From the NCBI GenBank assembly GCA_964640655.1, contig CAZXFT010000015.1:17751-81750 (forward strand): a DNA stretch of 64,000 nucleotides. Direction: 5' to 3'. How positions within the stretch are numbered: the stretch's first letter is position 1; each line of letters starts with the position of its first letter. The notes under the pieces are model-generated. The model was not told the origin of the DNA and ran no database searches. It was given only the letters and a program-made list of their open reading frames with translations. The translations under genes and the position numbers were made by a program. Positions 9,562 through 19,033 of the stretch are shown here, in pieces. This DNA is from BJGO01 sp964640655 (GTDB lineage Bacteria > Bacteroidota > Bacteroidia > Chitinophagales > UBA10324).

Positions 9562-9827
9562 GCAGCGGAAAAAAAGAGATTAAATTCTTAACTCAGCAAA
9601 AGCAGATTAAACGTCCTAAAAAGTACTGCCGTTTCAAGAAGATGGGCATCAAGTACATTGACTACAAGGAAACTGAGTTCCTGATGAAATTTATTAACGA
9701 ACAAGGTAAGATGCTTCCACGCCGTATCACCGGCAACTCACTGAAGTATCAACGTAAAGTGGCGCAGGCTGTTAAGCGTGCACGCCACCTGGCTCTGTTG
9801 CCTTATGTTTCTGACCTTTTAAAATAA
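9558..9827 (+). CDS. rpsR: 30S ribosomal protein bS18
   Basis: The 89-residue protein contains KKYCRFKKMGIKYIDYKE, LMKFINEQGKMLPRRITGN and the basic tail VKRARHLALLPY, diagnostic for bS18, which binds next to bS6 on 16S rRNA. It starts inside the rpsF stop (ATGA) and is followed 9 bases later by rplI. Confidence 0.97.
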   Translation: MSSGKKEIKFLTQQKQIKRPKKYCRFKKMGIKYIDYKETEFLMKFINEQGKMLPRRITGNSLKYQRKVAQAVKRARHLALLPYVSDLLK

Positions 9828-9836
9828 GAACACACC

Positions 9837-10283
9837 ATGGAAGTAATATTATTGCAAGACGTTTCAAAGCTGGGTAGAGAAAACGACCTGGTGAAGGTTA
9901 AACCGGGTTATGCCCGCAATTTCCTGTTCCCGCGCAAACTGGCTGTGGTAGCCGACGAAGCTGCCCGCAAACAACTGGCAGAACGCAACAAGCAGGATGC
10001 CCGTCGCGAGGAAAAACTGTTGAAAGAAATCAACGTGGTGGTTGATAAACTGAAAGGTGCATCATTCACCATAGGCACGAAAGCCGGTACCAGCGGTAAA
10101 ATCTTTGGCAGTGTCACCACACATATGTTGGCAGCTGCTATCAAAAAACAACTGAACATTTCGGTTGACCGTAAAAAGATTACACTGCCTGAAGAAGTGA
10201 AGAACTTAGGTGCTTACACTGCAAAAGTTGACCTGCACAAGGAAGTAAGTGTAGATGTTAACTTTGAAGTGGTATCTGAATAG
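9837..10283 (+). CDS. rplI: 50S ribosomal protein bL9
   Basis: The 148-residue protein starts with MEVILLQDVSKLGRENDLV and has VKPGYARNFLFPR, the RNA-binding N-terminal domain of bL9. A charged central helix and a C-terminal domain follow (GKIFGSVTTHMLAAAI). Length is normal. It is the last gene of the operon, with a strong terminator 24 bases downstream. Confidence 0.97.
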   Translation: MEVILLQDVSKLGRENDLVKVKPGYARNFLFPRKLAVVADEAARKQLAERNKQDARREEKLLKEINVVVDKLKGASFTIGTKAGTSGKIFGSVTTHMLAAAIKKQLNISVDRKKITLPEEVKNLGAYTAKVDLHKEVSVDVNFEVVSE

Positions 10284-10307
10284 TCACTCCTTACAACAAG
10301 TATTTCA

Positions 10308-10343
10308 AATCCCCTGTGATAAAAGCCACAGGGGATTTTTTTT
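10308..10343 (+). terminator. Rho-independent terminator of rpsF-rpsR-rplI
   Basis: AATCCCCTGTG (10308-10318) pairs perfectly with CACAGGGGATT (10327-10337), an 11-bp stem running into a T-run. Confidence 0.93.
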
Positions 10344-10479
10344 CAATATTGTCAGAAATGCAGATTAATTGGATCAAATAATATAATTCTTATTATTTAT
10401 GGGCTGATTGGTTCTTTATACTATGCACAACAGTGTATGACTTTACTCGTCTAAAAAAAGCAACTTTGTTAGACTCCTA

Positions 10480-12291
10480 TCACTGTTTTATGAACCATAA
10501 ATTAAGAATCTTTTCATCCAGAACAATATCAACGAAATAGATACCTTGCGACAGATTAGCTATATATATGGTTTTTTGCGGATGAGTAATTTCACGGATA
10601 ACGACACCTACAGAATTTCTAATTTGTAATGCACGAATGTATTGTTCTGTGTCTAAATAAATTAGGTCAACAGCAGGAATAGGGTATATTTTAATTCCTC
10701 TGTTTACTGACTTATCAATACCATTAATGAGATTAACTTCAATTGAATCGGTAGCTGAACATCCGTTTACATCTGATACTGTAACTGCATATTCACCGGA
10801 AAAATCGACTGAAATAGTCTGTGTTTCGTCCCCGGTACTCCATTGATAGTCTGTAAATCCGGCACCGGCATCAAGGGTTACCGGAAATGAACTTGCTTCG
10901 ATATCTACACCCAGATCAACGATGGGATTGTCATGAACAGTGATTTCGATAGATGCAATGGCAGTACAAGAACTAGCGTTTGTTGCAGTCACATTATATG
11001 TGCCGGAATTCACCGGAATAAATGCAGTTCCATCTTCAATACCATCTGACCAGGTGTAATTGACATCATTGCCTCCACCAAATAAGGTGACCGTTTCTCC
11101 CTCACATAGCGATGTTCCAGGTATGGCGTATGGACTCACAGCCGGTGAGGAAGCAATGATTAGAAATATAGAATCCTTTGCGATACAAGATCCACCAGAC
11201 GATGCAGTCACTATATACCATCCCCCATTAACAGGAGTAAAAGCCACACTATCTGATACTCCGTTGGTCCATATGTATGATGACGCATTTCCATCAGCGA
11301 ATAGCATAACCTGATTACCTTCGCACACTTCTGTGTCTGGTAAGGCAATTGCCTGAACCAGGGGTTGGATTAGCAAAGGTTGCTCTGATCCAATAGCAGG
11401 GTTATAAGTTCCGGTTCCGGTAATCGGTATTTCATGATCTATTGTAATTCTGCCATTTCCTCCATTACCCCCAAAGCGTCCGGTTAGAAAAGATTGGGAA
11501 GTGCCTCCTGTTCCACCAACTGCAGTAATAAGACCATTATTAATGACTTGAACACTCTTAATCAGAATAGAACCACCTGAGCCACCGCCGCCGCCACCTA
11601 CATGCGTACCCGCATTCCCTCCATTTCCTCCGTTGGCATTAATGATAGCACCTGAGGCTATGGTTACAGAACCACCACAACTGATTTCAATAGCACCGCC
11701 ACCGGCACCGCCACCACCACCGCCTGAGCTAAAACCGCCTGAGCCGCCACCACCACCAGAGCCCCCTTGAAGCACAGATATTTGTGCATCGCCATAAGTT
11801 GCTCCAGCCTGACCTCCAGTAGAATTTCCGCTCGCGGCTCCGTTGGTACCATATCCGCCGCCACCTCCGCCACCAAAGTCCTGACCACCGCCACCTCCGC
11901 CAATACCATAACCCCATGAAGCTGAAGCAGACCAGTTGAAATTGTTATAAGATCCATCACCGCCATTGGAACCGCCTGCCACTCCTATGCCACCGCCACC
12001 ATATGTGATATTCACTATGCCGTTGGCCCCATTTCCTCCTTTCACGCTGAGTGTGCCCTGAATATTGACATTACCGGTTACGAGAATGACTAAAGGTTCA
12101 TTTCCGGTGGCCGTTACAGTAACACCAGGGCTGATTGAAAATGAGGTAAAGTTATAAGTTCCTCCGGCAATGGTGGTGTTAGATGTGGCATTATAGACCC
12201 CGTCCGATCCATTACCAGCATTAAAACAACTCTGGCCGAAAACGCAAGCACAGTAGCAAAATACAATCAATGGGATAAGGAAATATCGCAT
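10480..12291 (-). CDS. Glycine-rich secreted surface protein with Ig-like repeats and a T9SS type A sorting domain
   Basis: The 603-residue protein has a signal peptide (1-19, VFGQS). A glycine-rich part (about 85-290) has blocks of up to eight Gly, interleaved with short beta segments (VNIQGTLSVKGG, GGSVTIASGAIINANGG) that recall a right-handed beta-helix. Two or three Ig/PKD-like repeats of about 80 residues follow, each with a Cys near its start (EVCEGNQV, SLCEGETV). The C-terminus (IKIYPIPAVDLIYL to IYIANLSQGIYFVDI) is a T9SS type A sorting domain, so the protein should be exported through the outer membrane and attached to the surface or released. Function is unknown; adhesion is a guess. 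The Gly region makes its DNA much richer in GC than its neighbours. Confidence 0.85.
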   Translation of the reverse strand: MRYFLIPLIVFCYCACVFGQSCFNAGNGSDGVYNATSNTTIAGGTYNFTSFSISPGVTVTATGNEPLVILVTGNVNIQGTLSVKGGNGANGIVNITYGGGGIGVAGGSNGGDGSYNNFNWSASASWGYGIGGGGGGQDFGGGGGGGYGTNGAASGNSTGGQAGATYGDAQISVLQGGSGGGGGSGGFSSGGGGGGAGGGAIEISCGGSVTIASGAIINANGGNGGNAGTHVGGGGGGSGGSILIKSVQVINNGLITAVGGTGGTSQSFLTGRFGGNGGNGRITIDHEIPITGTGTYNPAIGSEQPLLIQPLVQAIALPDTEVCEGNQVMLFADGNASSYIWTNGVSDSVAFTPVNGGWYIVTASSGGSCIAKDSIFLIIASSPAVSPYAIPGTSLCEGETVTLFGGGNDVNYTWSDGIEDGTAFIPVNSGTYNVTATNASSCTAIASIEITVHDNPIVDLGVDIEASSFPVTLDAGAGFTDYQWSTGDETQTISVDFSGEYAVTVSDVNGCSATDSIEVNLINGIDKSVNRGIKIYPIPAVDLIYLDTEQYIRALQIRNSVGVVIREITHPQKTIYIANLSQGIYFVDIVLDEKILNLWFIKQ

Positions 12292-12530
12292 AGTATAGAG
12301 TAATTAAAAGTAAAATTTTTCGAGTCTTTAGAAATGTAATTATATTCTTTTTCATGTTTAAAAGAAAAAAAATCTAGCAATCAGGTATGTTCTATAATAC
12401 ATATAACTGAATTGGGAGATGGCATAGAAACAATGATATAGTCTTAATTGCACATTGGATAATAAGTTCGTAAAACATGTAAACAGTGAGGGTAAATTAT
12501 TTTTCAAAACAACTTATTTGAAAAAGTATA

Positions 12531-14657
12531 TCAATACCCCCCGTTATACTTCCTCAAAAACCATTCAGCACTAAGCAACAGTAGCAGCACGACAAACAAC
12601 CATTTCAAATTAATCACTGATTCGCTTTTATTGATGGAATAGATTACGGGTTTGATGGTGTCGCTAGCTTTAATGATGTTGATGATTTCTTCGCTGCGTT
12701 CTAAGGGGAATATAGCGCCTCCACTATTGGCAGCCAACTGATACATTAGGTTGTAGTCTGCGGTGAGGTCAATGCTCTCCAACTGTACGGGACTAATGCG
12801 GAATGTGCCACTCTCGGAAAGGTTTCTGTTATTGAAAGTAGTACTTGCTTTCCATTGATAATCGCCGGAGACAAAACTTCCTGCATTTAGTGTATATGCA
12901 TTGTAAGTTTTATTAAACTGAAAGCTGAAATCTTTTCCCTCCTTAGTGGTAACGGAAAGTTTCACGTCGGGCATGTTGACCAGTTCGCCGGCATCGTTGT
13001 ATAACTCGGCATTAAAAAGAACCGGTTCGTTTTCGCCAAATATGCGTGTGTTGCTGTTGCCCGATTCGTTCTGAACATAAACTCGGAAGGGCTTGTTCTC
13101 TGCGCGGCTCACCAAATACTGAATGCAGCGGCGCATCAACTCGTTGAAGGCATCGTGATTTTTATTTTTCTGGTAGTCAGACAAGCGCCAACGCCATATT
13201 CCTTCACCAGCAATAACACCGGTGTTCGATTGCAAACCTGACTCAAAGGCTATTAAGGGATAGTTGGTTTGCACATTGCCCACCTTTTGCCAAAGCAAGG
13301 CTAATGAAGAAGCCGACATTTTATAATCGCCAAACACTGTTTGCAGCGGTGGAAATGCAGCTATGCGCTCGCGTGTTTTATCAGAGATGGTGAATAGTGC
13401 AAAGTCTTTATTGAACACAGCCTGCGCGGCATTCATACTGCTGTTGCTACCGTTTAGCTTTACAGCACTTTGAATGTTATTGAATGTACCCACTACAGTT
13501 TCGTTACCAAGAATAAACAGCAGCGGTGTCTTGCGCTCTTTGAGTTTGCCGATAAAACTATTGAACATACCATCGCCTCCGGGCAGCTGATGCAGAATAA
13601 CCAATTTGTAATCGCTGATGTTAGATGGGTATTCGGGCTGGTAGCGAACTTCGGTCTCGTAGTTTTTGATTTCCTGCAAGGATAAGTTGATGGCAGCAAT
13701 ATCAGGATGCGGAGATTCTGCCATGATTAGTATCTTATCCTTAGACTCCCGCACATCCACAAACACATCCTTAACATTATTCAACTCGGTAACTTCATTT
13801 TCCACTGTGCTCATTCGCACACGATAATGATTTACTCCGCTGCGGTCGGCAGTTATCACCACCTCTTGCGAAAATGAAAACGCATTGTTGGTAAAGACAA
13901 TATTTTTCTCGAACAACTTTTTTTCGTTACCCTCATTAACCAACGAAACACTTAATGTGCTTGATGAAGAAACACAAGCTATAGCCTTTCCAAATATTTG
14001 CATGGTAAAGCTGTTGCCGAGAAAAACCACACTGTTGGCGTTTACTTTACTCAGCGCCAAATCGCGCTTCACACTGGTATCGCCAAGTGGAATACTAAAT
14101 AGTGGCACCGACGACAACTGAGGCATATATAATGGATTGCTTCCTTTATTATAGATGCCATCCGATACCAGTATTACTGCACCCAGATTGCGGCTGCGAT
14201 TGTTATCATAAACATATTTTAAAGCCGAGGAGATATCGGTTGCATTTTCGTTTAATGAATCTAAATCGTTCGTTAATACATCACTACCAAACTTTAACAC
14301 CTGCACTTCATAGTCCTGATTTAATTCACCGGAAATTTTATTGATGGTGCTGTGATATTGTTTTAGTGTTTCATTATTCAACACCATGGGTAGTGACTTG
14401 CTGCCGTCTTTGAGAATTACTACCAAAGGCTTCTCGGTTTCGCTGCGAATAATTTTCAGGAGCGGTGAAAGCAAGAGTATAAATAGAACACTTAATAACA
14501 CGGCACGCAACGCAGTGAGTGAAATGTTCAATGCGCGCGCATGTTTTACCTGCGAAAAGGTTTTGTCTTTGTAATATAGTAACAGGGCTAAGCCTGTGCC
14601 AGCCAATAAGCACAGTAGAATATACCAGGCCGGATATGAAAGTTCAAGTTGCAGCAA
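12531..14657 (-). CDS. Membrane protein with von Willebrand factor A-like domain
   Basis: The 708-residue protein has two N-terminal membrane helices (about 12-28 and 47-66), then a VWA-like domain. A DGSKS sequence lies where the metal-binding DxSxS motif belongs (in VVILKDGSKSLP), and a later strand reads GAVILVSDGIYNKG. A large extracytoplasmic region follows, then a C-terminal membrane helix (WLFVVLLLLLSAEWF). It resembles large VWA membrane proteins common in Bacteroidota; no biochemical role is known to me. The start is TTG 14657, 45 bases after the fabG stop. The first residues fit the conserved pattern before the first helix, but the start is not certain. Confidence 0.7.
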   Translation of the reverse strand: MLQLELSYPAWYILLCLLAGTGLALLLYYKDKTFSQVKHARALNISLTALRAVLLSVLFILLLSPLLKIIRSETEKPLVVILKDGSKSLPMVLNNETLKQYHSTINKISGELNQDYEVQVLKFGSDVLTNDLDSLNENATDISSALKYVYDNNRSRNLGAVILVSDGIYNKGSNPLYMPQLSSVPLFSIPLGDTSVKRDLALSKVNANSVVFLGNSFTMQIFGKAIACVSSSSTLSVSLVNEGNEKKLFEKNIVFTNNAFSFSQEVVITADRSGVNHYRVRMSTVENEVTELNNVKDVFVDVRESKDKILIMAESPHPDIAAINLSLQEIKNYETEVRYQPEYPSNISDYKLVILHQLPGGDGMFNSFIGKLKERKTPLLFILGNETVVGTFNNIQSAVKLNGSNSSMNAAQAVFNKDFALFTISDKTRERIAAFPPLQTVFGDYKMSASSLALLWQKVGNVQTNYPLIAFESGLQSNTGVIAGEGIWRWRLSDYQKNKNHDAFNELMRRCIQYLVSRAENKPFRVYVQNESGNSNTRIFGENEPVLFNAELYNDAGELVNMPDVKLSVTTKEGKDFSFQFNKTYNAYTLNAGSFVSGDYQWKASTTFNNRNLSESGTFRISPVQLESIDLTADYNLMYQLAANSGGAIFPLERSEEIINIIKASDTIKPVIYSINKSESVINLKWLFVVLLLLLSAEWFLRKYNGGY

Positions 14658-14702
14658 TTTGCAGATTATGTTGAGCCGAAGAACGAAATGTATGCGTGTA
14701 CA

Positions 14703-15449
14703 TTATGTATTCAAACCTCCGCAGATATTAATTACCTGTCCGTTGATATACGACGATAAATCGGAGCCGAGGAACAAACACAGGTTGGCCACTTCATCGG
14801 CAGTGCCGTAACGACCCATAGGTATAGACTTCATAAATTCTTTCTTCACCTCTTCGGCCAGGGTGTCGGTCATTTCAGTTTCGATGAAACCGGGAGCCAC
14901 TGCATTGCAGCGAATATTGCGGGAGCCCATTTCCTGTGCTATTGATTTAGTGAAACCTATAATACCGGCTTTAGATGCCGAATAGTTTGACTGACCGGGG
15001 TTGCCGCTGACACCTACCACAGAGCTCATGTTGATGATGGAGCCGCTGCGTTGTTTCATCATGGGTTTAATAACCTGCTTGGTGATGTTGTACACCGACT
15101 TCAGATTCGTATTGATCACTTCATCCCATTGCTCTTCGGTGATGCGAAGCAAAAGATTATCGCGTGTGATGCCGGCGTTGTTAATCACAATATCAATCTT
15201 TCCAAATTCTGCGAGCACATCCACAACCAATTTTTCAGCTTCTGCAAACGAAGCTGCATTTGAGCGGTAAGCCTGTGCTTTGGTGGTGTTGCTGCGTAAG
15301 TCGTTTTCCAGTGCGCAGGCACGCTGCTCAGAGGATAAATATGTAAACGCTATCTGTGCGCCGTGCTCCGCATACTTCTTGGCTATAGCCTCACCTATAC
15401 CGCGCGATGCACCTGTTATCAGTGCCACTTTTCCTTCTAATAACTTCAT
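14703..15449 (-). CDS. fabG: 3-oxoacyl-[acyl-carrier-protein] reductase
   Basis: The 248-residue short-chain dehydrogenase has the cofactor motif TGASRGIG (12-19), NNAG (90-93) and the catalytic Ser143, Tyr156, Lys160 (YSASK). VAPGFIETEMTD and the C-terminal YINGQVINICGG are typical of FabG, which reduces 3-oxoacyl-ACP with NADPH in fatty acid synthesis. It lies 52 bases after sucD on the same strand. It is distinct from the second SDR at 17,969. Confidence 0.9.
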   Translation of the reverse strand: MKLLEGKVALITGASRGIGEAIAKKYAEHGAQIAFTYLSSEQRACALENDLRSNTTKAQAYRSNAASFAEAEKLVVDVLAEFGKIDIVINNAGITRDNLLLRITEEQWDEVINTNLKSVYNITKQVIKPMMKQRSGSIINMSSVVGVSGNPGQSNYSASKAGIIGFTKSIAQEMGSRNIRCNAVAPGFIETEMTDTLAEEVKKEFMKSIPMGRYGTADEVANLCLFLGSDLSSYINGQVINICGGLNT

Positions 15450-15501
15450 AGTTTCTGTTTAAAAAGATTGATCAAGAATTTCCACCCCCACTTGTAAAGG
15501 A

Positions 15502-16386
15502 TTATGCGGTTACACCGGCCAATGCCTTGGCCATGGTATCGCCAATAACAGCAGGGCTTGCCACTACGTGAATGCCGCACTCAGCCATAATGCGCATCTT
15601 GGCTTCGGCTGTGTCCTCCGCACCGCCAATGATGGCACCTGCGTGACCCATACGACGACCGGGAGGCGCAGTTTGACCAGCTATGAAACCCACAACAGGC
15701 TTCTTGTTTCCGGTTTCTTTAATCCAGCGTGCTGCTTCGGCTTCCATTCCGCCGCCAATTTCACCTATCATGATGATAGCGTCAGTGTCTTTATCATTCA
15801 TGAGCAACTCAACGGCTTCTTTGGTAGAGGTACCAATGATGGGGTCGCCGCCAATGCCTATTGCCGTGCTGATTCCCAATCCTGCTTTCACTACCTGATC
15901 GGCAGCTTCGTAGGTCAATGTCCCCGATTTGGAAACTATACCTATTCGGCCACTCTTAAATACAAAGCCAGGCATAATACCCACCTTGGCTTCACCCGGA
16001 GTTATGACACCCGGACAGTTAGGGCCTATTAACACGCAGCCACGGTCTTTCACAAAACGATAAGCTGTAATCATATCGCGCACGGGAATACCTTCGGTGA
16101 TGCAAACGATAACCTGAATGCCTGCTTCGGCAGCTTCCATAATGGCATCGGCTGCAAAGGCCGGTGGTACAAATATGATGGACACATTTGCCTGTGTTTG
16201 CTTTACGGCATCGGCTACAGTGTTGAACACAGGGCGGTCAATATGTTTTGTGCCGCCTTTGCCCGGTGTAACGCCACCCACCACATTGGTGCCATAATCG
16301 ATCATTTGTGTGGCATGGAAAGTACCTTCGGTTCCGGTGAAACCCTGTACAATAACTTTTGAATTTTTGTTGACTAAAACGCTCAT
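15502..16386 (-). CDS. sucD: Succinate-CoA ligase, alpha subunit
   Basis: The 294-residue protein carries the N-terminal CoA-binding Rossmann region (IVQGFTGTEGTFHATQMI), IGPNCPGVI, and the phosphorylated His248 in RRMGHAGAIIGG. SucD with SucC interconverts succinyl-CoA and succinate with formation of a nucleoside triphosphate in the TCA cycle. sucC is not in the window. The gene starts 4 bases after the mlaF stop and probably shares its transcript. Confidence 0.96.
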   Translation of the reverse strand: MSVLVNKNSKVIVQGFTGTEGTFHATQMIDYGTNVVGGVTPGKGGTKHIDRPVFNTVADAVKQTQANVSIIFVPPAFAADAIMEAAEAGIQVIVCITEGIPVRDMITAYRFVKDRGCVLIGPNCPGVITPGEAKVGIMPGFVFKSGRIGIVSKSGTLTYEAADQVVKAGLGISTAIGIGGDPIIGTSTKEAVELLMNDKDTDAIIMIGEIGGGMEAEAARWIKETGNKKPVVGFIAGQTAPPGRRMGHAGAIIGGAEDTAEAKMRIMAECGIHVVASPAVIGDTMAKALAGVTA

Positions 16387-16390
16387 GAAA

Positions 16391-17164
16391 TCAGGTGTTT
16401 GAATTTTGATTATATGCGGACTTAACCGCCTTTAAAAACTTGCTCGCAAATATAAAGTCATTCAGCAGATGATTGTTAGTGCGCATCACCTCTTTGTTGG
16501 TTCCCTCCCACTCCTTCAATCCCTTGTGCAAAAACAAAATGTGGTCACCTATCTCCATCACCGAGTTCATATCGTGCGTGTTTACGATGGTGGTGATGTG
16601 ATATTCACGGGTGATTTCCTGTATTAACTTATCTATTACTATAGATGTTAAAGGGTCGAGGCCGGAGTTGGGCTCGTCGCAAAAAAGATATCTGGGGTTC
16701 ATCACTATGGCACGTGCTATACCCACACGCTTTTTCATACCGCCACTCAGCTCGTTCGGAAATAGTTTGTTGGCACCTTTTAGGTTCACACGCTCCAGAC
16801 ATTCGTTAACGCGCATTAATTTCTCACTGCGTGATTTAGTGGTAAACATATTTAACGGAAAAATGATATTCTCTTCCACATTAAGAGAATCGAACAAAGC
16901 CGAATTCTGAAACAACATACCCACCTGCTGACGGATAAGTTTTAATTCCGATTTATCCAATGCAGTAATGTCCGTATCACCGCCAAAAAGAATATACCCC
17001 GAAGAAGGAGGCATCAGGCCCACCATAATTTTCATCAACACTGTTTTGCCCGAACCACTGGCGCCAATTATAAGGCTGCATTGTCCAGCTTCAAATTGTG
17101 CGTCAATGCCCTGAAGAATTATTTTTTCACCAAATGATTTATTGATACCCTCAATCCTGATCAT
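16391..17164 (-). CDS. mlaF: ABC transporter ATP-binding protein, MlaF type
   Basis: The 257-residue ATPase has Walker A GASGSGKT, the signature LSGGMKKR, Walker B YLFCDEPNSGLDP and the H-loop NTHDM. With MlaE it would form the inner-membrane core of a lipid transporter that keeps the outer membrane asymmetric. ATG 17164 overlaps the mlaE stop as ATGA. The longer start at 17215 would run 51 bases into mlaE and is rejected. No MCE-domain (MlaD) gene follows; sucD does. Confidence 0.88.
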   Translation of the reverse strand: MIRIEGINKSFGEKIILQGIDAQFEAGQCSLIIGASGSGKTVLMKIMVGLMPPSSGYILFGGDTDITALDKSELKLIRQQVGMLFQNSALFDSLNVEENIIFPLNMFTTKSRSEKLMRVNECLERVNLKGANKLFPNELSGGMKKRVGIARAIVMNPRYLFCDEPNSGLDPLTSIVIDKLIQEITREYHITTIVNTHDMNSVMEIGDHILFLHKGLKEWEGTNKEVMRTNNHLLNDFIFASKFLKAVKSAYNQNSNT

Positions 17165-17901
17165 AACAACAACTGCGCAAGAATATAGTCTGCCAATAAA
17201 ATAATCACACAACAAACCACCACCGCTTTGGTAGCTGTTTTACCCACTTCCAGTGCACCGCCTTGAGTATAGTATCCATAGAAGGCAGATACCGATGATA
17301 TGATAAAACCAAAGGTGATTGCTTTAATGATGGCAAAGGTTATTGTGAAAGGAATAAAGAATTCTATTGAGCCCTGAATAAACTCTTCGCGTGTTACAGC
17401 GCCACTGATTTCTCCTACCCATATTCCTGATATCACACAAAGAAAGCCGGAGACAATCACCAGCAATGGTATCATAATAACCGATGCCACTATCTTAGGC
17501 AGTATCAGATAAGCCGAAGCATTCACACCCATAATTTCCAGTGCATCTATTTGTTCTGATATGCGCATGGTGCCAATCTCTGATGCTATGTTGCTGCCAA
17601 TCTTGCCAGCCAATATCAGGCAGGTTACAGTAGGAGCCATTTCGAGTATGCTGGAGTTGGTAACAATAGAACCAATCGTGCTGCGTGGAATCAGAGGAGT
17701 GGTGAGTTGAAAGGCTGTTTGCACGGTAATCACAGCACCCAGAAAAACAGAAATGATGATGACAATGGCCAGTGAACCAATACCTATTTCCACCATTTGC
17801 CGCGTCAGTTCGCGCCAGTATATGGCACCCTTCTCCGGCTTTACCAGCGTGCTCTTCAATAACAGTAAATACCTCCCAAACTGATAAAAGAAACTGTCCA
17901 T
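17161..17901 (-). CDS. mlaE: ABC transporter permease, MlaE type
   Basis: The 246-residue membrane protein has about five hydrophobic helices and the MlaE/YrbE signatures MVEIGIGSLAIVIIIS and ASEIGTMRISEQIDALEIMGV (an EIGTM-EQIDAL pattern contacting the ATPase). It is coupled by a 4-base overlap to mlaF. It would be the permease for phospholipid or related lipid transport; direction and substrate cannot be read from sequence. The divergent SDR starts 67 bases away. Confidence 0.88.
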   Translation of the reverse strand: MDSFFYQFGRYLLLLKSTLVKPEKGAIYWRELTRQMVEIGIGSLAIVIIISVFLGAVITVQTAFQLTTPLIPRSTIGSIVTNSSILEMAPTVTCLILAGKIGSNIASEIGTMRISEQIDALEIMGVNASAYLILPKIVASVIMIPLLVIVSGFLCVISGIWVGEISGAVTREEFIQGSIEFFIPFTITFAIIKAITFGFIISSVSAFYGYYTQGGALEVGKTATKAVVVCCVIILLADYILAQLLL

Positions 17902-17968
17902 CTATTGTATAGCCGTAAAAATACTGTATTTTGCTTCGCAGCATGATTTCACCCAAACACTGATTCAA

Positions 17969-18703
17969 ATGCGTTCCACAAACAAACCTACCACAGTTCT
18001 CATCACCGGAGCCAGCCGAGGCATTGGTGCTGCCATAGCTAAAAAATTTGCTTCGCTTGGTTGCAGACTCATCCTCATTGCACGTGACCGCAAGGCACTT
18101 GCATCATTGAAACGCGACCTGGAATACGATTATAAAATTGAATGCCATATTTATCCGGCTGATCTTAGCCACAGCGAAAGTCTCAGCCACACCTTGAATG
18201 GAATCAGCGCCATGCATAAGCGCCTCGATATACTCATTAACAACGCCGGCATTTATGAGCCTGGTCGGGTGAGTGAGCAAAGTCCACAGGAAATGTTTAA
18301 CATGCTCTCCGTAAACCTGATGTCAGCCTGGCAGATAACTCAGTGGGCATTGCCTCTGCTGCGCAAAGGGTTTAAACCACTAATCATCAACATAGGCTCC
18401 ATAGCCGGGCTGAATGCTTACCCCAACGGCGGTGCCTACAGTGTAAGCAAACATGCACTGGTAGGCTTTAGCAAAAACCTGCGCAGCGAATTGATTGATA
18501 GCGGCATACGAGTAAGTACTTTTAACCCGGGTGCTACCTGGAGCAGCAGCTGGAGCGGAGCACGCCTAGCAAAGAGCCGTCTGATGCCTGCCGAAGACAT
18601 AGCAGAACTTTGTGCGCTGACATATAACCTTAGCGCCAACACAGTAGTGGAAGACATTGTGATGCGACCATTATTGGGTGATGTGAAGGAAGAGGAGTTA
18701 TAG
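17969..18703 (+). CDS. Short-chain dehydrogenase/reductase, substrate unknown
   Basis: The 244-residue classical SDR has TGASRGIG (13-20), NNAG (91-94), Ser144, Tyr157 and Lys161 (YSVSK). The basic residue in IARDRK after the second strand suggests NADP(H). It lacks the FabG C-terminal signature, so the substrate is open. It starts at ATG 17969 in the short divergent region facing mlaE, and the following 330 bases contain no intact gene. Confidence 0.8.
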   Translation: MRSTNKPTTVLITGASRGIGAAIAKKFASLGCRLILIARDRKALASLKRDLEYDYKIECHIYPADLSHSESLSHTLNGISAMHKRLDILINNAGIYEPGRVSEQSPQEMFNMLSVNLMSAWQITQWALPLLRKGFKPLIINIGSIAGLNAYPNGGAYSVSKHALVGFSKNLRSELIDSGIRVSTFNPGATWSSSWSGARLAKSRLMPAEDIAELCALTYNLSANTVVEDIVMRPLLGDVKEEEL

Positions 18704-18818
18704 ACAATGGTGTCGCAGGAATAATAGATAGGTTAAATCAAAACTTTAATTCAAACATTTAAGCGGAATTACTTAAATGATTCAATGAAAAACATTAAAT
18801 CTTGTGAGTAAAAAAAAT

Positions 18819-18863
18819 ATGGCAACAGTTATACACTTTGACATCTCAGCAGACCACCTTTAG
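18819..18863 (+). pseudogene. Possible remnant of a VOC (glyoxalase-fold) gene
   Basis: ATG at 18819 opens MATVIHFDISADHL and stops at TAG 18861-18863. This peptide is how many VOC-family proteins begin (a VHFDIPADD-type first strand). Nothing recognisable continues in any frame. The rest of the 18,704-19,033 gap is AT-rich and I see no gene, hairpin or repeat in it. The match is short and could be chance. Confidence 0.3.
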
Positions 18864-19033
18864 TTGAATATTTGTGCTTCTAATGTAAAATCGAGTTGAC
18901 TGACAGTGTATATTTCCAAAAAATCCCTAATGCGCCAAGTCTGGTAACTTTATCAACAAGAACATAATAACAGAGGCAACATTGTAAATCAAGACTTATT
19001 CATAAATTAATAGGCAATAAAAATAAAGAGCAA

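Noticed and set aside
10449..10474. Hairpin as terminator of the glycine-rich protein gene
   Set aside because: GTCTAA/TTAGAC can pair, but the T-run lies inside the stem, so it does not have terminator form.
11664..11966. Minus-strand frames of 100 and 62 residues inside the glycine-rich gene
   Set aside because: They are shadow frames of the GGN-rich DNA, giving Val/Ala- or Trp/Arg-rich peptides without a plausible fold.
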